Assembly: GCA_944358275.1 (NCBI GenBank)
Contig: CALVQZ010000045.1
Coordinates: 1 to 8,719 of the forward strand
From: an uncultured Bacilli bacterium
Lineage (GTDB): Bacteria > Bacillota_I > Bacilli_A > RF39 > UBA660
Reading direction: 5' to 3'
DNA length: 8,719 nt
Shown piece by piece: positions 1 through 5,570 of the stretch; position 1 is the first letter of the stretch; each line of letters begins with the position of its first letter. The position numbers and the translations under genes are program-made. Below the pieces are notes generated by a model. That model searched no databases and was not told the DNA's origin. It saw only the letters and a program-made list of their open reading frames with translations.

Positions 1-36
1 AGTAGGTTACGGGTTCAATTCCTGTTTTCGGCACCA
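1..36 (+). tRNA. tRNA-Thr (probable), 3' part only, cut by the window edge
   Basis: Only the end of the anticodon stem, the variable loop, the T arm and the 3' acceptor strand are present. The T stem ACGGG/CCTGT closes a TTCAATT loop, followed by acceptor strand TTTCGGC, discriminator A and encoded CCA. The anticodon is outside the window, so identity is inferred: the 5' strand would be GCCGAAA-like, with G1:C72 and C2:G71 as in Thr, the visible start AGTAGGTT matches Bacillus tRNA-Thr, and Thr-Tyr is a known gene neighbourhood in the Bacillus trnD array. Confidence 0.6.
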
Positions 37-43
37 TTTTTAT

Positions 44-127
44 GGAGAGATAGCGAAGAGGCTAAACGCGACAGACTGTAAATCTGTTCCTTCGGGTTCG
101 ATGGTTCGAATCCATCTCTCTCCACCA
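44..127 (+). tRNA. tRNA-Tyr (GTA)
   Basis: A class II tRNA with a long variable arm. Acceptor GGAGAGA (44-50) pairs with TCTCTCC (117-123); the anticodon stem ACAGA/TCTGT encloses the loop CTGTAAA with anticodon GTA at 78-80. The T loop is TTCGAAT. Discriminator A and CCA (125-127) are encoded. It is the second gene of the array, 7 nt after the preceding tRNA. Confidence 0.97.
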
Positions 128-133
128 TGTGTT

Positions 134-208
134 TGCCTCGTAGCCAAGCGGTAAGGCACGAGACTTTGACTCTCGCATGCGCTAGTTCGAATCTAGCCGA
201 GGCAGCCA
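134..208 (+). tRNA. tRNA-Gln (TTG)
   Basis: Acceptor TGCCTCG (134-140) pairs with CGAGGCA (198-204); anticodon stem CGAGA/TCTCG; anticodon TTG at 166-168. The T:A first acceptor pair is typical of tRNA-Gln. Discriminator G and CCA (206-208) are encoded. It lies 6 nt after tRNA-Tyr. Confidence 0.97.
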
Positions 209-213
209 GTTAT

Positions 214-289
214 GTTCCGTTAGCTCAGTCGGTAGAGCATTTGACTTTTAATCAAAGGGTCTGGAGTTCGAATCTCCAACGGGACACCA
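214..289 (+). tRNA. tRNA-Lys (TTT)
   Basis: Acceptor GTTCCGT (214-220) pairs with ACGGGAC (279-285) with one T:G pair. Anticodon stem TTTGA/TCAAA, loop CTTTTAA, anticodon TTT at 247-249. Discriminator A, CCA 287-289. Five nt after tRNA-Gln. Confidence 0.97.
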
Positions 290-295
290 TTTTAT

Positions 296-384
296 GCCTG
301 AGTGGCGGAACAGGTAGACGCACAGGACTTAAAATCCTGCGGGAGTCAAATCCCGTACCGGTTCGATTCCGGTTTCAGGCACCA
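296..384 (+). tRNA. tRNA-Leu (TAA)
   Basis: A class II tRNA with a long variable arm. Acceptor GCCTGAG (296-302) pairs with TTCAGGC (374-380), with a G:T pair at the inner end. Anticodon stem CAGGA/TCCTG, loop CTTAAAA, anticodon TAA at 330-332. Discriminator A, CCA 382-384. Confidence 0.97.
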
Positions 385-388
385 GTGT

Positions 389-481
389 GGAGGAATACCC
401 AAGTCCGGTTGAAGGGATCGGTCTTGAAAACCGAGAGGTCGTGTAAGCGGCGCAGGGGTTCGAATCCCTTTTCCTCCGCCA
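389..481 (+). tRNA. tRNA-Ser (TGA)
   Basis: A class II tRNA with a long variable arm. Acceptor GGAGGAA (389-395) pairs with TTCCTCC (471-477). Anticodon stem TCGGT/ACCGA, loop CTTGAAA, anticodon TGA at 425-427. Discriminator G, CCA 479-481. Only 4 nt separate it from tRNA-Leu, so co-transcription is nearly certain. Confidence 0.97.
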
Positions 482-493
482 AATATTTTATAT

Positions 494-569
494 CGCGGGG
501 TGGAGCAGTTGGTAGCTCGCCGGGCTCATAACCCGGAGGTTGGAGGTTCGAGTCCTCCCTCCGCAACCA
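494..569 (+). tRNA. initiator tRNA-fMet (CAT)
   Basis: This is the initiator rather than the elongator form: the first acceptor position is a C:A mismatch (C494 against A565), which marks bacterial initiators, and the anticodon stem CCGGG/CCCGG ends in three consecutive G:C pairs next to the loop CTCATAA. Anticodon CAT is at 527-529. Discriminator A, CCA 567-569. It is the last gene of the first array, directly ahead of a terminator. Confidence 0.97.
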
Positions 570-577
570 ATGAACGT

Positions 578-605
578 AAACTAATTTTTAAAATTAGTTT
601 TTTTT
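578..605 (+). terminator. intrinsic terminator of the first tRNA array
   Basis: A 10-bp stem (578-587 with 591-600), whose core is ACTAATTT paired with AAATTAGT, closes a 3-nt loop and is followed by a T run reaching 605. The stem is AT-only apart from one C:G pair. It begins 9 nt after tRNA-fMet. Confidence 0.85.
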
Positions 606-617
606 ATTATAATTTAG

Positions 618-626
618 TGATATAAT
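618..626 (+). promoter_or_regulatory. extended -10 promoter of the DUF3048 operon
   Basis: TGATATAAT is a perfect extended -10 (TGn + TATAAT). No -35 like TTGACA lies at the right distance; that position falls in the T run of the preceding terminator. Transcription would start near 633, giving a leader of about 14 nt with GGAGG at 636-640. Confidence 0.6.
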
Positions 627-646
627 ATAATAAGTGGAGGTAAAGT

Positions 647-1729
647 ATGGGAAATATAATGAAAAATAAAAAGATAGTTGCTATTATAGGAATAGCAATA
701 CTTATAGCTACATTTGCATTTATTGTATATGTAACTATGGATATGAGTAACAATAAAAATTATACAAATAATGATAATAATAATAGTTCTAACAATACTA
801 CACCTAAAGAAGATAACAATAAAGAAGAAGAAGAACAAGTAATTAGTATTGTAGATACTAATTCAAATAGTAGGTCTGTTGCAGTTATGATAAATAATTT
901 AAATGCTGCAAGAAAATATCATTCTGGACTTCAAGATGCATATATTGTTTATGAAATGATTGTAGAAGGTGGAATTACTAGAATGATGGCAATCTATAAA
1001 GGAAAAGATACGGCTAGAATTGGTTCAATAAGAAGTGCTAGACATTACTTTCTAGATTATGCACTTGAAAATGATGCGATATATGTACATTATGGGTGGA
1101 GTCCTAAAGCACAATCAGATATTAGCTCTTTAAAAGTAAAAAATATAAATGGATTATATGACGATGCTTTTTGGAGAGATAATTCTTTAAATGTAGCATA
1201 TGAACACACTGCTTTTACTAGCATGAGTAATATTTTAAAAGTTGCTAAGAAAAAAGGATATTCTATGAGTAGTAATAAAGATTTATTACTAAATTATAGT
1301 GCTGATGAAATAGATTTAACTAGTGTTGATGGAAGTATTACAGCTAATAGTGTTGATATTAAGTATTCTAATTATGTTACTACTAACTATATTTATAATC
1401 CAACTGATAAGGTTTATTATAGAAGTGTTAATGATTCGCCACATAAAGATTATGTTACTAAAAAGCAATATTATGCTAAAAATATTATAATTGCATATAT
1501 AGATAATTATAATTTATCTGGTGATACAAGTGGTAGACAAGATTTAGATAATATTGGTAGTGGAAGTGGCTATTATGTTACAAGTGGTAAAGCTGTTCCT
1601 ATAACTTGGACTAAATCATCTAGAAGTAGTCAAACAGTTTATAAATATAGAAGTGGGGAAGAAATAACTGTAAATGATGGAAATACATTTATTCAAATTG
1701 CTCCATTAAAATCTGCTACAATCAAATAA
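647..1729 (+). CDS. DUF3048 (YerB-like) membrane-anchored extracytoplasmic protein
   Basis: Family membership rests on two recognisable blocks. The N-terminal domain (about residues 76-200) contains VAVMINN, SGLQDAYIVYE, EGGITRMMAIY and IGSIRSAR followed by DAIYVHYGWSP. The C-terminal domain (about 237-352) ends in GSGYYVTSGKAVPITW and GNTFIQIAP. The relative YerB of Bacillus subtilis has no firmly established role that I know of. Residues 9-29 form a single hydrophobic segment, followed by an Asn/Glu-rich linker (34-64), so the folded part should sit outside the membrane. There is no cysteine in the protein and hence no lipobox, unlike lipoprotein members. GGAGG lies 6 nt before the ATG at 647; a Met at codon 5 is possible but too far from the ribosome site. 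It is the first gene of a three-gene operon, and its stop is 14 nt from the next start. Confidence 0.92.
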   Translation: MGNIMKNKKIVAIIGIAILIATFAFIVYVTMDMSNNKNYTNNDNNNSSNNTTPKEDNNKEEEEQVISIVDTNSNSRSVAVMINNLNAARKYHSGLQDAYIVYEMIVEGGITRMMAIYKGKDTARIGSIRSARHYFLDYALENDAIYVHYGWSPKAQSDISSLKVKNINGLYDDAFWRDNSLNVAYEHTAFTSMSNILKVAKKKGYSMSSNKDLLLNYSADEIDLTSVDGSITANSVDIKYSNYVTTNYIYNPTDKVYYRSVNDSPHKDYVTKKQYYAKNIIIAYIDNYNLSGDTSGRQDLDNIGSGSGYYVTSGKAVPITWTKSSRSSQTVYKYRSGEEITVNDGNTFIQIAPLKSATIK

Positions 1730-1731
1730 TT

Positions 1732-1746
1732 GGAGGTGTTATTTTG
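1732..1746 (+). promoter_or_regulatory. ribosome binding site that fixes a TTG start
   Basis: GGAGGTG begins at 1732, and a TTG codon at 1744 follows GGAGG after 7 nt. No ATG or GTG is suitably placed. The encoded protein then begins just before the first conserved family motif, as expected, which supports TTG as the start. Confidence 0.8.
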
Positions 1747-2532
1747 CTTGCAGGATTGATAATTGGGATTGGTGTTGTTTTACCTGGAGTTAGTGGTGGT
1801 GTAATAGCAGTTATACTTAATGTTTATGATAAGTTAATATATGCATTTAATAATTTTTCTAAAGATAAGAAAGGTAATAGTATTTTCTTAGCTAAGATGA
1901 TTATAAGTATTATAATTGGTGCTATTATTTCTGCTAAATTACTAACATATGTTTTTGAAAAATATTTAGTAGAAGTTAGTTATTTATTTATTGGACTTGT
2001 TTTAGGAACTGTTCCGATGCTTATTTCAAATTACAAAGAAAAATGTGATAGACCACTTAATTACTTAGTTTTAGTAATAGTTATGGTAGTATCCATATTA
2101 TTAACTGTATTTTTAAAAGGTAATCTAGTAGAAATAGGTGATGATGATTCAGTTATAGGATTATTTTTAGCAGGAGCATTATTTGCAATAGGTAAAGTAG
2201 TTCCTGGTTTAAGTAGTTCCGTTATGCTTAGTATTATAGGGCAATATGATTTACTTTTAACTTTATTTGCAAATCCTTTTGATTTTATTTCTACTAATTT
2301 ATTAGGAGTTATTATAGTTGGTATTGGATTTGTAGTTGGTGGAATTTCATCTTTAAAACTAATGAATATTTGTTTAGAGAAGTATTATCCTGTTACTTAT
2401 AGTGTAATAATAGGTTTTGTAATTGGATCAGTAGTTGTTCTATATCCAGGAATAGTTACATTTGTTGGAATATTATTCTTTCTTATAGGTTTTTCTCTTT
2501 CTCTTGGAATACCTTTATTAAAGAAGAAATAA
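1744..2532 (+). CDS. DUF368 membrane protein, candidate undecaprenyl-phosphate translocase (PopT-like)
   Basis: A 262-residue polytopic protein with many hydrophobic segments. The family signature is present twice in inverted-repeat fashion: PGVSGG at residues 14-19 within GIGVVLPGVSGGVIAVIL, and the degenerate PGLSSS at 154-159 within GKVVPGLSSS. The C-terminal TYSVIIGFVIGSVVVLYP stretch is also typical. Members of DUF368 (PopT in Vibrio cholerae and relatives in Firmicutes) have been described as carriers that return undecaprenyl phosphate from the outer to the inner leaflet, so wall-polymer synthesis can reuse the lipid. This role is assigned by family, not shown here. The protein starts at TTG and lies 14 nt after the DUF3048 gene and 13 nt before the next gene, so all three are probably one mRNA. 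The length is at the short end of the family. Confidence 0.92.
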   Translation: MLAGLIIGIGVVLPGVSGGVIAVILNVYDKLIYAFNNFSKDKKGNSIFLAKMIISIIIGAIISAKLLTYVFEKYLVEVSYLFIGLVLGTVPMLISNYKEKCDRPLNYLVLVIVMVVSILLTVFLKGNLVEIGDDDSVIGLFLAGALFAIGKVVPGLSSSVMLSIIGQYDLLLTLFANPFDFISTNLLGVIIVGIGFVVGGISSLKLMNICLEKYYPVTYSVIIGFVIGSVVVLYPGIVTFVGILFFLIGFSLSLGIPLLKKK

Positions 2533-2545
2533 GTGAGGTAAAAAT

Positions 2546-3022
2546 ATGAAAAAAATAATAATTTCAATAATAACAATTTTAGTTGTATGTACTCTAGGTG
2601 GGATTTTTGTTTATGATAAATTAAAAAAAGAAGATGTGCCACCTACAAATGAAAATAATAAACCAAATGATGAAGTTAAAGTAGAAGATGAAGAATTAAC
2701 GCTAGATGAATTTTTAAATAAATTACAAGGATATTGGGCAAGTGTAGAAATGAGAGATTCTAATGTAAGTATTAGTTTTGAAAATAATAAATTTATATTA
2801 GGATATTTTGCTAGTGATGCTGCAATAATTACTAACATTACTGCGATAGAAAAAATAGATAATGCATATAGTTTTACAGATGGTAATAATAAAGTATATA
2901 TAGATTTAAAAGAAATAGATAGTAAAGTAATGTATGTAAAAGTTAATGAGAACAGTTATCAAAAGTATGTATTTGCTGGTAGTAGTTATGATGAGGCATT
3001 TGAATATTTTTTTAATCAATAA
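2546..3022 (+). CDS. unrecognised single-pass membrane-anchored protein, 158 aa
   Basis: I do not recognise the family. The N-terminus is MKK followed by a hydrophobic segment (about 4-23) that ends in VYDKLKK; a polar, acidic linker follows (28-52), then a compact domain of about 100 residues (53-158) rich in alternating hydrophobic residues, suggestive of a beta structure. It opens with DEFLNKLQGYW, which recalls the Gly-x-Trp start of lipocalin-like barrels, but this is a weak resemblance. Cys15 lies inside the hydrophobic segment with Val before it, which does not fit a lipobox. GTGAGG at 2533-2538 lies 7 nt before the ATG. It is the last gene of the DUF3048-DUF368 operon, with 13 nt to the upstream stop. 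No convincing terminator follows, so transcription may run into the tRNA-Asp promoter region. Confidence 0.85.
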   Translation: MKKIIISIITILVVCTLGGIFVYDKLKKEDVPPTNENNKPNDEVKVEDEELTLDEFLNKLQGYWASVEMRDSNVSISFENNKFILGYFASDAAIITNITAIEKIDNAYSFTDGNNKVYIDLKEIDSKVMYVKVNENSYQKYVFAGSSYDEAFEYFFNQ

Positions 3023-3057
3023 ACTTAAGTTTTGTATAAAAAAAGTTATATAAAGTA

Positions 3058-3087
3058 TTGACAAGTTGTCTTTTAATTTAGTATACT
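3058..3087 (+). promoter_or_regulatory. consensus sigma-A promoter of the second tRNA array
   Basis: A perfect -35 TTGACA (3058-3063), an 18-nt spacer and TATACT (3082-3087) lie 18 nt before the tRNA-Asp 5' end. The -35 overlaps the short palindrome GACAAGTTGTC (3060-3070), and the -10 overlaps the 8-mer palindrome AGTATACT. This is the best promoter in the window, as expected for a stable-RNA operon. Confidence 0.85.
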
Positions 3088-3105
3088 TAAAAGGCAATTG
3101 TGTTT

Positions 3106-3182
3106 GGTTCTATGGTGTAGTTGGTTAACACGCCTGCCTGTCACGCAGGAGATCGCGGGTTCGAGTCCCGTTGGAACCGCCA
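3106..3182 (+). tRNA. tRNA-Asp (GTC)
   Basis: Acceptor GGTTCTA (3106-3112) pairs with TGGAACC (3172-3178). Anticodon stem CCTGC/GCAGG, loop CTGTCAC, anticodon GTC at 3140-3142. Discriminator G, a known Asp identity element, and CCA 3180-3182. First gene of the second array. Confidence 0.97.
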
Positions 3183-3185
3183 TAT

Positions 3186-3261
3186 GGCTCTGTAGCTCAG
3201 TCGGTAGAGCAGGGGACTGAAAATCCCCGTGTCGTTGGTTCGATTCCAATCGGAGCCACCA
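3186..3261 (+). tRNA. tRNA-Phe (GAA)
   Basis: Acceptor GGCTCTG (3186-3192) pairs with CGGAGCC (3251-3257). Anticodon stem GGGGA/TCCCC, loop CTGAAAA, anticodon GAA at 3219-3221. Discriminator A, CCA 3259-3261. Only 3 nt after tRNA-Asp. Confidence 0.97.
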
Positions 3262-3274
3262 TAATGAATTTTAT

Positions 3275-3300
3275 CGCCCATATATGCGTATGCGCCCATA
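3275..3300 (+). repeat. 8-nt direct repeat CGCCCATA duplicating the tRNA-Arg 5' end
   Basis: CGCCCATA occurs at 3275-3282 in the spacer and again at 3293-3300, where it forms bases 2-9 of tRNA-Arg. The upstream copy could also pair with the 3' acceptor strand (TGGGCG, 3358-3363). It may be a remnant of a past tRNA duplication or simply chance. Confidence 0.5.
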
Positions 3301-3368
3301 GCTCAATTGGATAGAGCGTTTGACTACGGATCAAAAGGTTATGGGTTCGACTCCTATTGGGCGCGCCA
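3292..3368 (+). tRNA. tRNA-Arg (ACG)
   Basis: Acceptor GCGCCCA (3292-3298) pairs with TGGGCGC (3358-3364). Anticodon stem TTTGA/TCAAA, loop CTACGGA, anticodon ACG at 3326-3328. A34 is normally deaminated to inosine by TadA so that CGT, CGC and CGA are read. Discriminator G, CCA 3366-3368. It is 30 nt after tRNA-Phe, the longest spacer in this array. Confidence 0.96.
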
Positions 3369-3371
3369 TAT

Positions 3372-3448
3372 CGGGAAATAGCACAACTTGGTAGTGCGCG
3401 TGGTTTGGGACCATGAGGTTGCAGGTTCAAATCCTGTTTTCCCGACCA
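3372..3448 (+). tRNA. tRNA-Pro (TGG)
   Basis: Acceptor CGGGAAA (3372-3378) pairs with TTTCCCG (3438-3444). Anticodon stem CGTGG/CCATG, loop TTTGGGA, anticodon TGG at 3406-3408. The C1:G72 pair is typical of bacterial tRNA-Pro. Discriminator A, CCA 3446-3448. Last gene of the array. Confidence 0.96.
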
Positions 3449-3458
3449 TATTGAAATT

Positions 3459-3484
3459 AAGTCTATTTTTATAGGCTTTTTTTT
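3459..3484 (+). terminator. intrinsic terminator of the second tRNA array
   Basis: AAGTCTAT (3459-3466) pairs with ATAGGCTT (3471-3478), with one T:G pair, around a TTTT loop; a T run continues to 3484. It starts 11 nt after tRNA-Pro. Confidence 0.88.
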
Positions 3485-3555
3485 AATGCTTAAATTAACT
3501 TCCCTTTAAGTTATATAATGAATGTTAGTTAAATTTATAGTTCTTTAATTTATAT

Positions 3556-3581
3556 AAAAAAAGAAATACTTTCATATTTCT
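3556..3581 (-). terminator. intrinsic terminator of the LCP gene
   Basis: Read on the minus strand, AGAAATA (3581-3575) and TATTTCT (3568-3562) form a 7-bp stem around a 6-nt loop, followed by a run of T (A's at 3556-3562 on +). It begins 2 nt after the LCP stop codon. The two convergent units therefore each end in their own terminator. Confidence 0.8.
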
Positions 3582-3582
3582 A

Positions 3583-5517
3583 TTATGGTAAGAAGTCTTC
3601 AATAATACTATTTTCATCATTTTCAATAGTATTTTCATCATCTTCATTTTGATTTTCATAGTTATCTTCTTGTGTATAAATTGATACAACTATTTTTAAA
3701 GGTTCACTTATTTTATCTATCCTATAAGTTGGTCTTATACTCTGTGATATTACTTGATCATTTGATATTTGATTACTTTCTTCATATTCAATTATTAGTT
3801 GAATATTATTTTCATAAGCCCAATTTTCAACAACTGATTTATTACTTCCAACAAAATTTGGTACAGTCTGAATATCATATTGATTAAATACTCCAGTTCC
3901 AACTATTTTTTCTTTATAAGGATTATTAACAGAAAATGAAAACGATTTTATAATTGTAGGTTCTAATAAACCTAGATTTATTTTCATTTCATTTACTATT
4001 TGTTTAAAACTCTCTTTATAATATATTTGCATTGACATACCACTTAAATTTAAAAGAGGATCATATAATGATTTACCATATGTTGATAATTGTAATCTTT
4101 CAAAATTTATTGCATTTCCATTTTCATTTAATGTATTTATTGCTATATCTTTAACAACACTATAATAATTTGTAATTTCATTAATTTTCATATTTGTATC
4201 TACATTTGTACCTATTATATTTAATATAGAATTAACATTTTCCATATTTAAATTTTTAGTAATCTTATTTATTAGAGCACTTAGTACAAGTTGTTGATTT
4301 TGTCCCCTAATGATATCATCTGAATAATAATTTGTCCACTCTTCCGAACAATGATTTGGATTAGGATGCCTATTTCTTGATAACGCAAGTGCTTGTTCAC
4401 CGTTTAAAGTTTGTAATCCTTTTTTAACATATACTGTATTTTCTCCCCATTCTCTATTTGAATTTTGTTCACAAAAACTATATGGAACATCAACTTCAAT
4501 TCCACCAATCGCATCTACTAAATTTACTACTGCAGTGAAATTAACTTTAACATAATAATCAATTTTTATATCCATCCAATTTTCAAGTGTACTAATAACA
4601 CAAGATTCGCCACCCCAACCAGAGTGAGTAATTTTGCTTTCTAAATTATTAGAACAACTTATAGGGACATATGTATCTCTTGGTATGCTTAATATAGTTG
4701 TATTATATGTTTTAGGATTAAATGTAATAAGCATTATTGAGTCAGCATTAAATGATGTTACGGTACTTATGTCTTTTATTGTAGAATCCATTCCCAATAT
4801 TAAGATAGTGAAAGGTTCAGTTTTATCTTTTACATTTTCCTCATTTTCCTTTTTTATCTTTTTATCTTTTTTACCAATTACTTTTGTTTCAGAACTTATA
4901 TTTTTAAATGCATCAATAGAACTATATATAGATACATAATTTGATTCTATTAAAGCAACATCTATTTCATCATTATATAATGCATTTATCATTTCATTTG
5001 AAGAATCATATTCTTTTATTTTATTTTTAGTTTCTAATTTATTATCATTTATTAGTTCACTTGATACTTCATTTATTTCTTTTTGGCTTTCCTTTGATAA
5101 TATTCCAATTGTGTTGTTTTCTATATCAGATACACTATTTATATTGCTATTTGTTTTTACTATCGCATTTACTTCATAAGTTGTACTTTCTTTATATATA
5201 TTAGATATCCCACCATAAATATTATTTATAGTAGTACATGCATATGAAGTTATTAAAAATAATAGTATAAATAAAACATCCATTATTATAATTAAAGGTT
5301 TTTTTGCTTTAAATATAACTTTTATAGTTTCTAGTAAAAAATAAATTATTACCAAAACAAGTATAATACTTATTAAATATCTTAATAAGTTTTCTATGTT
5401 AGCAATTTTTAAAATAGAATAAATTAAAAATATACTGCTAAATAAAAATAAACTAAAGAAAATTATTGTAGAAATTAAAATTGGTTTTTTCTTAATTCTT
5501 TTTATAAACTTTTTCAT
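3583..5517 (-). CDS. LytR-CpsA-Psr (LCP) family protein with solute-binding-like and PASTA-like domains
   Basis: LCP enzymes transfer glycopolymers such as teichoic acid or capsule from undecaprenyl-pyrophosphate carriers to peptidoglycan, outside the membrane. Order in this 644-residue protein: three hydrophobic segments (about 13-37, 44-63, 74-94); a stretch (113-215) resembling half of a type II solute-binding domain, with SVSDIENNTIGIL and EMINALYNDEIDVALIESN; a lysine-rich linker; the LCP domain (about 235-455) with ILGMDS, NADSIMLITFNP, IPRDTYV (278-284), GGIEVDVP, SRNR (R381, R383) and R404 with Q408; a PASTA-like domain (about 550-613) from VPNFVGSNKSVVENWA to ISEPLKIVVS; and an acidic tail. 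The key Asp, Arg and Gln residues of the family appear retained, so it is probably active. Most LCP proteins are 300-450 residues with one membrane segment. AAGGAG (5528-5523) precedes the ATG. Confidence 0.9.
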   Translation of the reverse strand: MKKFIKRIKKKPILISTIIFFSLFLFSSIFLIYSILKIANIENLLRYLISIILVLVIIYFLLETIKVIFKAKKPLIIIMDVLFILLFLITSYACTTINNIYGGISNIYKESTTYEVNAIVKTNSNINSVSDIENNTIGILSKESQKEINEVSSELINDNKLETKNKIKEYDSSNEMINALYNDEIDVALIESNYVSIYSSIDAFKNISSETKVIGKKDKKIKKENEENVKDKTEPFTILILGMDSTIKDISTVTSFNADSIMLITFNPKTYNTTILSIPRDTYVPISCSNNLESKITHSGWGGESCVISTLENWMDIKIDYYVKVNFTAVVNLVDAIGGIEVDVPYSFCEQNSNREWGENTVYVKKGLQTLNGEQALALSRNRHPNPNHCSEEWTNYYSDDIIRGQNQQLVLSALINKITKNLNMENVNSILNIIGTNVDTNMKINEITNYYSVVKDIAINTLNENGNAINFERLQLSTYGKSLYDPLLNLSGMSMQIYYKESFKQIVNEMKINLGLLEPTIIKSFSFSVNNPYKEKIVGTGVFNQYDIQTVPNFVGSNKSVVENWAYENNIQLIIEYEESNQISNDQVISQSIRPTYRIDKISEPLKIVVSIYTQEDNYENQNEDDENTIENDENSIIEDFLP

Positions 5518-5541
5518 AATATCTCCTTACGTCTATAGTTT

Positions 5542-5570
5542 ATTATAACTTAAATTTATTATTTACTCAA
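5542..5570 (-). promoter_or_regulatory. promoter of the LCP gene
   Basis: On the minus strand TTGAGT (5570-5565) and TATAAT (5547-5542) are separated by exactly 17 nt, 5 of 6 and 6 of 6 matches to the sigma-A boxes. Transcription would start near 5535, some 18 nt before the ATG. Confidence 0.75.

Noticed and set aside
127..566. Open frames of 134 codons (+) and 63 codons (-) across the first tRNA array
   Set aside because: They run through five intact tRNA genes; the minus one is the familiar antisense-of-tRNA false protein. No ribosome site fits.
760..850. AAT/GAA-rich stretch as a microsatellite or phase-variable repeat
   Set aside because: It encodes an Asn/Glu linker with mixed codons and lacks a long exact repeat unit, so slipped-strand switching is not indicated.
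3021..3032. Palindrome AAACTTAAGTTT at the stop of the 158-residue gene as a terminator or operator
   Set aside because: It has no loop, so it cannot form a normal hairpin, and no T run follows directly. It may be chance in AT-rich DNA.
569..3105. The operon between the tRNA arrays as an integrative element
   Set aside because: No integrase, recombinase or duplicated tRNA end was found at the borders, and the genes are ordinary envelope genes with composition like the surroundings.
3197..3430. Open frame of 77 codons on - across tRNA-Phe, Arg and Pro
   Set aside because: Same artefact: antisense to three complete tRNAs, with a composition seen only in mis-annotated tRNA shadows.
3496..3519. 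TAACTT/AAGTTA hairpin followed by TATAAT between the convergent terminators
   Set aside because: No gene follows on +, no -35 fits, and short AT-rich matches are expected by chance here. Both transcription units already have better terminators.
4634..4939. Open frame of 101 codons on + inside the LCP gene
   Set aside because: Antisense shadow of a well-supported LCP domain; no family resemblance or start signal.
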